Of a DNA stretch of 64,000 bases, positions 24,474-35,785 are shown one piece after another; within the stretch, counting starts at the first letter, position 1, and each line of letters starts with the position of its first letter. A model generated the notes under the pieces. That model had not been told where the DNA came from, ran no database searches, and worked only from the letters and a program-made list of their open reading frames with translations. Source of the stretch: Symsagittifera roscoffensis (taxonomy: Eukaryota; Xenacoelomorpha; Acoela; Convolutidae); the NCBI RefSeq assembly GCF_963678635.1, contig NC_087068.1, positions 2,418,001 to 2,482,000 of the forward strand. The letters run 5' to 3'. The translations under genes were made by a program, and so were the position numbers.

Positions 24474-26079
24474 GACAATTTACTGAGATTTAACAGCCAT
24501 ATCAACCATACAAATGATATGGGTTCTTTCTTCAAGTGCTTCCGATGTCCTAGTTGTGATACTTTCTTCAAAAGATCTGAGTTTCTCAACAAACATTTTC
24601 TGAGCTGCAAGGATCTAGTGAAACATATTTACCCCAAGAACGTGTATGAGCTTCGAGAAACCTTTTTTGAAAGACTAGAAGGAATAAATCGTGCAATTTC
24701 TGAAGATAACAAACTGTTTAATAATCGAGCAATAATCAATTTTGAGTCGATTTGTGCTCCTACAGAGGAACTAAAACAAACACAAACTACAACGTGGATT
24801 GGAAAACATGTTCCATTTTCAGCCTCTATATCATCAAATCTAATTGATGACACTTTTTGTACAACACGGATCCACAGAGCCTGATTATTGATTTTGTAAC
24901 CAACCTTGAGCTGAAACTATTTTAAACCATTTTGAGTTTGAAGATGATTGCATTGAAGATTCGGTTGAAGCAGATACGTCAAAAAACTTCTTGCGAATTC
25001 AATAAAATCAGCTCATTGATTTGAAGCAACATCTGAAGAGATATGTAAATACTTTACCTGTTTTAAGATTTAACATTGTTAGATTCGATTTGAAATTGAT
25101 CAAGTCATACCTGATTCCTTATTTGATTCGCGATAAAAAAGGAGAAACATCAATAATCAAAAAAAGGACGAATTTATATCTTTCAAGTTCGGAGATGTAT
25201 AATTTCTCGACCCCCTTCTCAAAGCCTATAAAGCTAGCAAACGAAAAGAATTTTTTCCCTATGAGTGTTTTGATAACCCAGAAAAACTTGACTTTCCCGA
25301 ATTGCTACGGATGAAGCCTTTTTCAGTAAACTTAGAAACAACAATCCTCTAGACAAAGACTTTATTGATTATGGGAAGCTGAGAAAGACTGGGCTTGACC
25401 AACAACAGGCACTGGAAAAGCTTCAAATCAAGACTATACCTCCATCTGGTTTGGATAATTACAATTACTTACAAGAGACTTGGAATAAAAACAGAATGAT
25501 AGTCTTCAAAGACTTTTTGAAGTGGTACAACAACAAGGATATAGCTCCAACCCTGGAGGCAATACAAAAAATGATTCAGATATATCATAACAAGAGAATT
25601 GATATGTTGAAACTTGGAAGTACATCTCTAAATCTAGCAAACATATGTCTGCACAAATCTACAAATTACAAACTTTATCCATTTTGCGAAAGTGATAAAG
25701 ATTTGTGTGAAAAAGCTCCAAAAGATATTTCCAGTGGACCTTCCCTTGTGTTCACTCGACAAGCTGTAGTTGATGAGACATTCATCAGAAACTCATCAAA
25801 TATATGTAAATCAATCGTTGGAATTGATGCAAGCCAGCTTTATCCTTTCTCAATGTGTGAAGAGATGCCAACAGGACTGTACACGAGATGGGAGTTTGAC
25901 ACTGAGATGCAAAGATTCAAGGATAGACGTAATCCAACTCGCAACTTTAATAATATGGTCAAGCATGTCTTTCTATCAAGAAACAAGACCAGAATTAAAC
26001 TTGTGAGCTTTCTTTTTCGTCTGGAAAACAGAAAAAAATTGATTGTTTTGATGTTGATGGTTACTGCGATCACTGTAAA
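24474..26079 (+). pseudogene. polB: polB family 1, 4.13-kb series copy 1: exonuclease to motif A, truncated
   Basis: The frame holds the zinc stretch CFRCPSCDTFFKRSEFLNKH (about 24530) and exo segment 1 with NFESICAPTEE (Asp changed to Asn). After breaks, the exo II segment follows as NIVRFDLKLIKSYLIPYL (25075-25130). From 25451 a 200-codon open stretch reads NYNYLQETWNKNRM, FKDFLKWYNNKDIAPTLEA and LANICLHKST, then the polymerase motif A segment GIDASQLYPFSMCEEMPTGL. Homology to the longer copy at 34290 stops at YCDHCK (about 26079). Unlike copies 2 and 3 it keeps the ~100-bp stretch around 25240-25350. Confidence 0.85.
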
Positions 26080-26385
26080 TGTGATAATTTTTTTATCATG
26101 TGTGAAAAAAAATGTTGTGAAAATTTTTTGACAAGATGTTAAAAATGGTGTACTTTTTTTGCCATCTTTACAACAAAATTTTGTAAAAATATTTACCAAT
26201 TGCAAATTTAGTTTGAATTTTAACAAAATTTTTCAACAAGTTTTTTAATAAACTTTACTTTTGCAATTTTCTAACAAGTTTTTCTATAACCTCCTACTTT
26301 ATCTTTTTTTTCATATCTCTTTAAATTAAGAGATACTAGATGCAAAAAAATTAATTTAAAAAACACGAGACAACAATCATATTAT
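26080..26385. other. AT-rich junction between truncated polB and the accessory pseudogene
   Basis: About 300 bases of AT-rich sequence are shared almost exactly with 30206-30511. The polB frame runs on through a cysteine-rich tail (two CEKKCC-type residues groups) before stopping near 26130. Nothing else is recognisable, and there is no counterpart in the longer polB copy, so this is where two non-adjacent pieces were joined. Confidence 0.6.
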
Positions 26386-27239
26386 TTACAAATCAAAGAA
26401 CTGTCGAGCAGCTGAAGAGTTTTGCAAGTTCTCAATGGAGCGCAAAGCTGGTCTTGCCTCCCTCACTGGTGGTTGTCTTGAGGGTTTGGTGACTTGAGTT
26501 CTTGGCTCAGAGAACCCCTCATCCTCTTCGATGGTAATTGGGTTGTCCACAGATCCCATTTCCCGAAGAAAGAGAAAATCGTCGAATGGTTGAGCCACAT
26601 ATCTAGAGTCAGGAGTTTCGGGGTAGTTCATTTGCACAAGCTCAGCCACTTCCTCCATCATTTGCATTTCTCCAAGTTGGTTCTCTGCAATTGATACTTG
26701 CGTTATATAATCTTCGTTGAAATCCCTGCGCATCACATCCATCATGTGCCAGACTTGGATTGGGATGTCCATTCATGCCAGAAAAACTCCACAAAATTTT
26801 CTCGCCCCTGGATTTGTAATAAATCAGCCGACAATTTTACCGAGAACATAAGGTTGTTGTTTTGCACTGAGAAGATCATTTTGAGCAATAAGTTGCGAGG
26901 GAAATTGATTAGGTAAAAGATTCAGAGTAAAACAAGATTTGCAGTTGCGAGAGAAGTAGTTGACGGTGGTTAAATTGAATTTAAAATATTTAGAGCTGAG
27001 AGAAGAGGTATAGCTTTGATACGTAATATGTGGATCAAAAACAAATCTTTGATTGAGTAAGTTTCCTTAAACAGACCTTTACTTAGTCCGAGAACTCTAT
27101 TTTGAAAAACATAAAGGTCCAAAAAATTGTGAAAAAAGTAAGCATCTACATCTATTTCATCAATCAGGAAATCACACGGAATTTTTTCTTTTTTCTTGTA
27201 GAGTAACTCGAGAAAGTTCAAATGTTTTTTAATTGACAT
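26386..27239 (-). pseudogene. Accessory element gene of unknown function, copy 1, broken
   Basis: Two minus-strand frames belong to one protein of about 285 residues. The N-terminal part (27239-26970) starts MSIKKHLNFLELLYKKKEKI and is rich in Phe, Leu and Lys. The middle (about 26970-26790) continues in another frame with FNLTTVNYFSRNCKSC and AQNDLLSAKQQPYVLGKIVG. Two in-frame stops come before the C-terminal part (26772-26386), which has MDIPIQVWHMMDVM and an acidic IEEDEGF stretch. I recognise no domain. It is transcribed away from polB across the CRE promoter, so it would be a divergent early gene of the element. The copy at 30512-31365 has the same breaks, so decay preceded the duplication. 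Confidence 0.6.
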
Positions 27240-27352
27240 TTTTCAAAAATTATTATTTTTGATCCAAAGTTATGTCTGGAAACGGCTTAGTTCTGATTGG
27301 TTGAAAATTTTTAAGGAAAATTGTAGAAATTTCAAAGAAAAGACGTAAGTGA

Positions 27353-27472
27353 TGACGTCATTGCCATAAAAGGAAAATTGCGTAGGCGGTGACGTCATTT
27401 CTATTTAAAAAATGACGTCATTACCAGAAAAGGATAATTGCGTACGCGTTGACGTCATTGTTCGTATAAATA
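27353..27472. promoter_or_regulatory. Divergent promoter with four TGACGTCA palindromes and a TATA box, copy 1
   Basis: The perfect CRE palindrome TGACGTCA occurs at 27353, 27390, 27413 and 27450, spaced 37, 23 and 37 bases. The two 37-base intervals are themselves related (TTGCCATAAAAGGAAAATTG and TTACCAGAAAAGGATAATTG), so the array arose by duplication. TATAAATA follows at 27465-27472, pointing towards polB. CREB/ATF-type bZIP factors bind this palindrome in animals. Lying between the accessory gene (minus) and polB (plus), it likely drives both. Confidence 0.75.
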
Positions 27473-27577
27473 CGCTTATTTTGTTGGTTTAAAGCATTCA
27501 TTTTGTTTACCAATCAGAAACAGTCAATTAAATTTTACTTCAAATTATTCATTTCGTTACTTCGCGAAAAGAAAAAA

Positions 27578-27650
27578 GTAAGTATTTTCATTCATTTGGA
27601 ACTTTAAATTTTTAATCTTGGAATATTTCCAAAGTCCCAAGTTTTTTTAG
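27578..27650 (+). other. Candidate short intron before the polB coding start, copy 1
   Basis: AAAAAGTAAGTATT at 27573-27586 is a good 5' splice site, and GTTTTTTTAG ending at 27650 is a good polypyrimidine tract with AG. The 73-base length suits a small-intron invertebrate. Translation of polB-like sequence begins only after it. The same arrangement is kept at 31704-31776. Splicing is inferred, not shown. Confidence 0.45.
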
Positions 27651-27670
27651 TTAATACCTTTCCTTAACCG

Positions 27671-30205
27671 AAACGAGAAAGTCAAGTATGAGAAATGTGG
27701 TTATGAATACAGGAGATCTGATGCTGCGCGACATCGATTGAGATGTGAAAAGCAGGAGTAACATAAGTGTCCAAACTGTCATTGTTAATTAAAGAGCAAA
27801 GAGGAGATGGGTTATCATGTTGCGAAAAGCATGCTCAACCAATTTGGAAGCAGTCGACCTTTTGTCCTTCCTGCAAACAAGAGCTCCCGAGTTACTACAT
27901 CGAAGAAAGGAACATGAAGCAACACAACGGAAACCCAGTGATACTGTACAAGGTTGTAGAGGAAGAAGGGGAAGGTGGTGAAACACTTAACGAGGACATT
28001 AAGTGCTTGTCAACATTTTCTGGTGGATACGGAGATAAAAAATGGGAGACATAAGGTATTTAACTTCCAAATGTCCAAATTAGATACTAAAATAATCAAC
28101 CAGAAACTTGAAGAAGTCTTCAACAAGCTCGATTCTGCCGCTAACATCAACATTGCTCTAGGTTTCGTTTTTCAAAATATTGTGAATATCGATATTTCTA
28201 CGCCCATGAAATTAATGCTTTATTTGAAAAATCCCATTTGCTCTGTACTAAAGCAGACTTGATAACAATCCAAGGAAAAGTGGAAAATTTTGATATTGTG
28301 GAGCAAGGTACCCAAGAACGTCAAAACACAAAGTGGCGATTCAAGTTGATTACTAATGTCACAATTTTTGCTGCTATGCTGAAAAACATCCCAAAGGACC
28401 CTGTCTTACCCGAACCTCTATTAAAAAACCATTCTATTAACTGTCTTTTGTCTAACAAAGCAAAAGAACCTTACAAAGATCATTTGTGTTTTTTCCGCGT
28501 CTTGGCAATGTACATGAAAAGACACAATGATCTCGACTGTCACACTTCTGGATACTTTACAGGTTTTGGTTTTGATTCTGAAAACTTTCGTAGAGTTTTT
28601 GTAGAACACTCATCTGTTGTCAAGGGAGTTATTAAAAGAAACATCTTTATATACGATTTCGATATCCAAGAAGGAGAATATGTAGGAGAACTAGCAACTA
28701 GCTTGACGAAGTATTGGGAGATTTGACAAAACAGGGGTCATATCAATCATATAAATGATATTGATTCTTTCTTCAAGCGCTTCCGGTGTCCTAGTTGTGA
28801 TACTTTCATCAAAATATCTGAGTTTCTCAACAAACATTTTCTGAGCTGCAAGGGTCGAGTGAAACATATTTACCCCAAGAACGTGTATGAGCTTCGAGAA
28901 ACCTTGTTTGAAAAGTTAGAAGGATTAAATCTTCCAGTTTCTGAAGAAAACAAATTTTTCAATAATCTAGCAACTTTCGATTTCGAGTCGATTTGTGTTC
29001 CTACAGAGGAACTAAAAGAAACACAAACTACAACCTGGATTGGAAAACATGTTCCAGTTTCAGTCTCCATATCATCAAATCTAATTGATGAATATTTTTG
29101 TACAACAAGGATCCACAGAGCTTGATTATTGATTTTGTTACCAACTTTGAGCTGTTGGCTGAGCAAAGTAAGCTAGAGATGAGAAAAAAATTTGAAGATG
29201 TTCAAGTAGCTGTTAATGAAAGAATGAAAAAGATATGTAAATACTTTTACTATTTTCAGTTTTAACAGCTTTAGAAATGATTTGAAAATGATCAAGTCAT
29301 ACTTGATCCTTTATTTGATTCGCGATAAAGAACAAGAAACATCAGTCATCAAAAACGCAAATGACTTTATATCTTTCAAGTTTGCAGATGTACAATTTCT
29401 CGATATAATGAAGTTATTGGTTGGAGCAACCACTGTGGACTCCTTTCTCAAAGCCTATAAAGCTAGTGAAACGGAAGGATTTACCAGACAAAGACTTTAT
29501 TGATTATGGGAAGCTGAGAAAGACTGGGCTTGATCAACAACAGGCACTGGAAAATCTTCAAATCAAGACTATACCTCCATCTGGTTTGGATAATTACAAT
29601 TACTTACAAGAGACTTGGAACAAAAACGGAATGACATTCTTCAAAGACTTTTTGAAGTGGTACAACAACAATATAGTTCCAACCTTGGAGGCAGTGGAAG
29701 AAATGAGTCAATTTTATCATAACAAGAGAATTTGGAAACTTGGAAGTAATTTTCTAAAACTAGCGAACATATGTCTGCACAATTCTACAAATTACAAATT
29801 TTATCCATTTTGCGAAAAAGATAAAGATTTGTGTGAAAAAATTTGAGAAGATATGACTAGTGGAACTTCCATTGTGTTCAATCCAAAAGCTGTAATTGAT
29901 GAAACATTCATCAGAAACTCATCAAGTATATGTAAATCAATCGTTGGAATTGATGCAAGCCAGCTTTATCCTTTCTCAATGTGTGAAGAGATGCCAACAG
30001 GACTGTACACGAGATGGGAGTTTGACACTGAGATGCAAAGATTCAAGGATAGACGTAATCCAACTCGCAACTTTAATAATATGGTCAAGCATGTCTTTCT
30101 ATCAAGAAACAAGACCAGAATTAAACTTGTGAGCTTTCTTTTTTGTCTGGAAAACAGAAAAAAATTGATTGTTTTGATGTTGATGGTTACTGCGATCACT
30201 GTAAA
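27671..30205 (+). pseudogene. polB: polB family 1, 4.13-kb series copy 2: N-terminus to motif A, truncated
   Basis: The N-terminal region starts with a finger-like stretch, KCGYEYRRSDAARHRLRCEK, then CPNC. At 27975-28260 the frame holds VFNFQMSKLDTKIINQKLEE. The DHLCFFRVLAMYMKRHNDLD segment follows at 28485, the zinc stretch CFRCPSC near 28780 (partly in another frame) and exo I FDFESICVPTEE near 28980. The exo II segment FNSFRNDLKMIKSYLI is near 29263. Later come NYNYLQETWNKNGM (29600) and motif A GIDASQLYPFSMCEEM (29950). Several stops and frameshifts break it, and it ends at the same YCDHCK breakpoint as copy 1. Unlike the 960-bp units, its N-terminal and exonuclease segments are in normal order. 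Confidence 0.85.
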
Positions 30206-30511
30206 TGTGATAATTTTTTTATCACGTGTGAAAAAAAATGTTGTGAAAATTTTATGACAAGATGTTAAAAATGGTGTACTTTTTTTGCCATCTTTACAAC
30301 AAAATTTTGTAAAAATATTTACCAATTGCAAATTTAGTTTGAATTTTAACAAAATTTTTCAACAAGTTATTTAATAAACTTTACTTTTGCAATTTTTTAA
30401 CAAGTTTTTCTATAACCTCCTACTTTATCTTTTGTTTCATATCTCTTTAAATTAAGAGATACTAGATGCAAAGAAATTAATTTACAAAACACGAGACAAT
30501 AATCATAATAT
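30206..30511. other. AT-rich junction, second copy of 26080-26385
   Basis: Nearly identical to 26080-26385 at an offset of 4126 bases. It holds no independent gene. Confidence 0.6.
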
Positions 30512-31365
30512 TTACAAATCAAAGAACTGTCGAGCAGCTGAAGAGTTTTGCAAGTTCTCAATGGAGCGCAAAGCTGGTCTTGCCTCCCTCACTGGTGGTT
30601 CTCTTGGTGGTTTGGTGACTTGAGTTCTTGGCTCAGAGAACCCCTCATCCTCTTCGATGGTAATTGGGTTGTCCACAGATCCCATTTCCCGAAGAAAGAG
30701 AAAATTGTCGAATGGTTGAGCCACATATCTAGAGTCAGGAGTTTCGGGGTAGTTCATTCGCACAAGCTCAGCCACTTCCTCCATCATTTGCATTTCTCCA
30801 AGTTGGTTCTCTGCAATGGATACATGCGTTATTTAATGTTCGTTGAAATCCCTGCGCATCACATCCACCATGTGCCAGACTTGGATTGGGATGTCCATTC
30901 ATGCCAGAAAAACTCCACAAAATTTTCTCGCCCTTGGATTTGTAATAAATAAGCCGACAATTTTACCGAGAACATAAGGTTGTTGTTTTGCACTGAGAAG
31001 ATCATTTTGAGCAATACGTTGCGAGGGAAATTGATTAGGTAAAAGATTCAGAGTAAAACAAGATTTGCAGTTGCGAGAGAAGTAGTTGACGGTGGTTAAA
31101 TTGAATTTAAAATATTTAGAGCTGAGAGAAGAGGTATAGCTTTGATACGTAATATGTGGATCAAAAACAAATCTTTGATTGAGTATGTTTCCTTAAACAG
31201 ACCTTTACTTAGTCCGAAAACTCTATTTTGAAAAACATAAAGGTCCAAAAAATTGTGAAAAAAGTAAGCATCTACATCTATTTCATCAATCAGGAAATCA
31301 CACGGAATTTTTTCTTTTTTCTTGTAGAGTAACTCGAGAAAGTTCAAATGTTTTTTAATTGACAT
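30512..31365 (-). pseudogene. Accessory element gene of unknown function, copy 2, broken
   Basis: This is the second copy of the pseudogene at 26386-27239, offset by 4126 bases and differing at only a few positions. It keeps the N-terminal MSIKKHLNFLELLYKKKEKI segment, the middle frame change and the acidic C-terminal segment with IEEDEGF. One extra difference near 30835 interrupts the MDVM region. Function is unknown. Its position head-to-head with polB is conserved. Confidence 0.6.
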
Positions 31366-31478
31366 TTTTCAAAAATTATTATTTTTGATCCAAAGTTATG
31401 TCTGGAAACGGCTTAGTTCTGATTGGTTGAAAACTTTTATGGAAAATTGTAGAAATTTCGAAGGAAAGACGTAAGTGA

Positions 31479-31598
31479 TGACGTCATTGCCATAAAAGGA
31501 AAATTGCGTAGGCGGTGACGTCATTTCTATTTAAAGAATGACGTCATTACCATAAAAGGATAATTGCGTACGCGTTGACGTCATTGTTCGTATAAATA
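31479..31598. promoter_or_regulatory. Divergent promoter with four TGACGTCA palindromes, copy 2
   Basis: TGACGTCA lies at 31479, 31516, 31539 and 31576, with TATAAATA at 31591-31598. Spacing is identical to copy 1, and all four palindromes are intact although flanking bases differ. It lies upstream of the longest polB copy. Confidence 0.75.
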
Positions 31599-31703
31599 CG
31601 CTTATTTTGTTGGTTTAAAGCATTCATTTTGTTTACCAATCAGAAACAGTCAATTGAATTTTACTTCAAATTATTCATTTCATTACTTCGCGAAAAGAAA
31701 AAA

Positions 31704-31776
31704 GTAAGTATTTTCATTCATTTGGTACTTTAAATTTTTAATCTTGGAATATTTCCAAAGTCCCAAGTTTTTTTAG
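31704..31776 (+). other. Candidate short intron before the polB coding start, copy 2
   Basis: The same GTAAGT donor and TTTTTTTAG acceptor as at 27578-27650 are kept, 73 bases apart. Confidence 0.45.
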
Positions 31777-31796
31777 TTAATGCCTGTCCTTAACCG

Positions 31797-34700
31797 AAAC
31801 GAGAAAGTCAAGTATGAGAAATGTGGTTATGAATACAGGAGATCTGATGCTGCGAGACATCGATTGAGATGTGAAAAGCAGGAGTAACATAAGTGTCCAA
31901 ACTGTCATTTTTAATTAAAGAGCAAAGAGGAGATGGGTTATCATGTTGCGAAAAGCATGCTCAACCAAGTTGGAAGCAGTCGACCTTTTGTCCTTCCTGC
32001 GAACAAGAGCTCCCGAGTTACTACATCGGAGAAAGGAACATGAAGCAACACAACGGAAACCCAGTTATACTGTACAAGGTTGTAGAGGAAGAAGGGGAAG
32101 GTGGTGAAACACTTAACGAGGACATTAAGTGCTTGTCAACATTTTCTGGTGGATACGGAGCAAAAAAATGGGAGACATAAGGTATTTAACTTCCAAATGT
32201 CCAAATTAGATACTAAAATAATCAACCAGAAACTTGAAGAATCCTTCAACAAGCTCGATTCTGCCGCTAACATCAACATTGCTCTAGGTTTTGTTTTTCA
32301 AAATATTGTGACTAGTAAATATCGATATTTCTACGCCCATGAAATTAATGCTTTATTTGAAAAATCCCATTTGCTCTGTACTAAAGCAGACTTGATAACA
32401 ATCCAAGAAAAAGTGGAAAATTTTGATATTGTGGAGCAAGGTACCCAAGAACGTCAAAACACAAAGTTGATTACTAAGTTGATTACTAATGTCACAATTT
32501 ATGCTGCTTTGCCGAAAACATACCAAAGGGATGTCCGGACCCTGTCTTACCCGAACCTCTATTAAAAACCATTCTATTAACTGTCTTTTGTCTAACAAAG
32601 CAAAAGAACCTTACAAAGATCATTTGTGTCTTTTCCGCGTCTTGGCAATGTACATGAAAAGACACAATGATCTCGACTGTCACACTTCCGGATACTTTAC
32701 AGGTTTTGGTTTTGATTCTGAAAACTTTCGTAGAGTTTTTGTAGATCACTCACCTGTTGTCAAGGGAGTTAATAAAAGAAACATCTTTATATACGATTTG
32801 GATATCCAAGAAGGAGAATATGTAGGAGAACTAGCAACTAGCTTGACGAAGTATTGGGAGATTTGACAAAACAGGGGTCATATCAATCATACAAATGATA
32901 TTGATTCTTTCTTCAAGCGCTTCCGGTGTCCTAGTTGTGATACTTTCATCAAAATATCTGAGTTTCTCAACAAACATTTTCTGAGCTGCAAGGGTCGAGT
33001 GAAACATATTTACCCCAAGAACGTGTATGAGCTTCGAGAAACCTTGTTTGAAAAATTAGAATGATTAAATCTTCCAGTTTCTGAAGATAACAAACTTTTC
33101 AATAATCTAGCAATTTTCGATTTCGAGTCGATTTGTGTTCCTACAGAGGAACTAAAAGAAACACAAACTACAACCTGGATTGGAAAACATGTTCCAGTTT
33201 CAGTCTCCATATCATCAAATCTAATTGATGAATATTTTTGTACAACAAGGATCCACAGAGCTTGATTATTGATTTTGTTACCAAATTTGAGCTGTTGGCT
33301 GAGCAAAGTAAGCTAGAGATGAGAAAAAAATTTGAAGATGTTCAAGTAGCTGTTAATGAAAGAATGAAAAAGATATGTAAATACTTTTACTATTTTCAGT
33401 TTTAACAGCTTTAGAAATGATTTGAAATTGATCAACTCATACTTGATCCTTTATTTGATTCGCGATAAAGAACAAGAAACATCAGTCATCAAAAACGCAA
33501 ATGACTTTATATCTTTCAAGTTTGCAGATGTACAATGTCTCGATATAGTGAAGTTATTGGTTGGAGCAACTACTGTGGACTTCTTTCTCAAAGCCTATAA
33601 AGCTAGTGAAACGGAAGGATTTACCAGACAAAGTCTTTATTGATTATGGGAAGCTGAGAAAGACTGGGCTTGATCAACAACAGGCACTGGGAAAGCTTCA
33701 AATCAAGACTATACCTCCATCTGGTTTGGATAATTACAATTACTTACAAGAGACTTGGAACAAAAACGGAATGACAGTCTTCAAAGACTTTTTGAAGTGG
33801 TACAACAACAATATAGTTCCAACCTTGGAGGCAGTGGAAGAAATGAGTCAATTTTATCATAACAAGAGAATTGATATGTTGAAACTTGGAAGTACATTTC
33901 TAAAACTAGCAAACATATGTCTGCACAATTCTACAAATTACAAATTTTATCCATTTTGCGAAAAAGATAAAGATTTGTGTGAAAAAATTCGAGAAGATAT
34001 GACTAGTGGAACTTCCATTATGTTCATTCCAAAAGCTGTAGTTGATGAAACATTCATCAGAAACTCATCAAATATATATGTAAATCAATTGTTGGAATTG
34101 ATGCAAGCCAGCTTTACCCTTTCTGAACGTGTCACGAGATGCCAACAGTATTGTATACGAGATGGGAGTTTGACACTGACTTGCAAAAATTCAAGACTAG
34201 ACTTAATCGAACTCGCAACTTTAAGAATTTGGTCATGCAAGTCATTCTATCAAGAAACAAGACCAAAATGTAAACTTGAGAGCTTTTTTACATCTTGAAA
34301 ACAGAAAAAAATGAGTGTTTTATTGTTGAAGGTTACTGCGATCACTGTAAAACAGTATTCGAAGCAATGGGATGCTACTACTTTTTCTGTTCCCGTCAAG
34401 AAGCTCGTCCTTCTTTAACAGAACAGGATATTGAGCGAGGAAACAAGAAGAGAGAGATATACATTATGCGACGAGAATATATTAAAGAGAAAGGACAAAA
34501 GTTGAAGAAATGTGGGAGTGTGACTGGTGGGAACAATTCAAAACCAATGACATGATCAAAAATTACGTCAGAACCCACTTTTCCAATAAAAGGCCTCTTT
34601 CTACAGACTCCCTTCTAGCAGAAATAAAAGATGGATCTCTTTTTGGCTATGTTCAATGCGACTTAGTTCCTCCAATTTTCAAAAACACTGAAGTTGGAAG

Positions 34701-35785
34701 AAATGATATTGGAGAATACCTGAAAAAGTATGCAATCGAGAGCGAAATGTTAAAGCATCCTCAGAGAATTCTGATATCTAGTTTCAAGCTCGAAAATGGA
34801 ACGGTTATAACTCCTGTTCACATTTTTTATGGAACTTGGCTTGCAGTGCACCAAAATTTACAGTTTTGTTCAGTATACTCCACGAAAATGTTTCAATAAT
34901 TTCGTTAAATCAGTAGTCGATGCAAGAAGACAAGGAGATGAAAACCCTCTATCAGGAGTTGTTGCAGAAACAATGAAATTTTTAGATAATTCCTCCTATG
35001 GAAAACAGATCATGGATAGATCCAGGCAAACAATTACGAAATATCTGGACGATGAAAAAACTCATAAAATGATCAATGAGCCATTGTTTAAAAGATTTAT
35101 TACAGTTGAAAAAGACTTGTACGAGGTGGAGTTGTTGAAATCAACCATTGAGCAACGAGAACCAATTATTGTTGGCTTTTTCATACTTCAGTATGCAAAG
35201 ATGAGAATGTTGGAACTCTACTATAACTTCTTTGGCAAGTTCTGTGATGTAAATTAATTTGAAGAGTTTGATATGGGCACAGACTCACTTTACTTAGCTC
35301 TTGCGGAAGAAAACTTTTACGACTGTATCTAAGCAGAAAAAAAAGACATTTGGAAAAAAATGAGGGAAAATGACTGCAGAGACACTTTCAAGGCAGATGC
35401 AAAATCTAATTTCTTCCATCGAACGTGTTGCAGTATCCAAAAAAAAAACATGATAAGCGGGAGCCGGAACTTTTCAAAGAGAACTTTAGGTGAACAGAAA
35501 TGCTATCTTTATTTAGCAAACTTATTGCTGCTATGACAACAAAACAGACGAATTCAAATTCGCAGCAAAACAAAAGATTTCTTAAAAATTCTGGAGATGG
35601 ACCCATGTCAAAGTACAGGAGAGTGCTCGATGAAGCAATCAACCTAACATTTACAAAATAGAGAGTTCAGAACTATAAATCATATGGTGGCCACATATGA
35701 GCAAACAAAGAAAGGACTTTGTTATTTTTATCCAAAAAGATAAGTTAAAGATTATGGAATTCATACAAAACCATCGAACTTATAA
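31797..35785 (+). pseudogene. polB: polB family 1, copy 3: the most complete Polinton PolB, broken by frameshifts
   Basis: This is the only copy with all polymerase regions in order. It has the N-terminal finger (about 31810-31885), the CLFRVLAMYM segment (32630), exo I FDFESICVPTEE (33120), exo II FNSFRNDLKLI (33405), and the region NYNYLQETWNKNGMTVFKDF. The motif A stretch near 34085-34120 is in a shifted, damaged frame. Then come YCDHCKTVFEAMGCYYFFC (34335), FGYVQCDLVPPIFKNTEVG (34640), motif B as AETMKFLDNSSYGKQIMD (34965), motif C as FDMGTDSLYLALAEEN (35260, with GTDS in place of the usual DTDS), and the tail VATYEQTKKGLCYFYPKR (35685) to the stop at 35785. Several frameshifts and stops make it non-functional. 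The family is the protein-primed replicative polymerase of Polintons. Confidence 0.9.

Noticed and set aside
19653-24900. Regular repeats as a CRISPR array
   Set aside because: Units are about 960 bases and derive from polB. No short repeat/spacer structure exists and the DNA is eukaryotic.
25840-26226. Minus-strand open frame of 128 residues, repeated at 29966-30352
   Set aside because: It is a shadow of the polB motif A region on the opposite strand.
26494-26916. Plus-strand open frames (also 30548-30952) opposite the accessory pseudogene
   Set aside because: They mirror the minus-strand frame that has the better composition. No family resemblance, and the two copies differ in length through a single stop.
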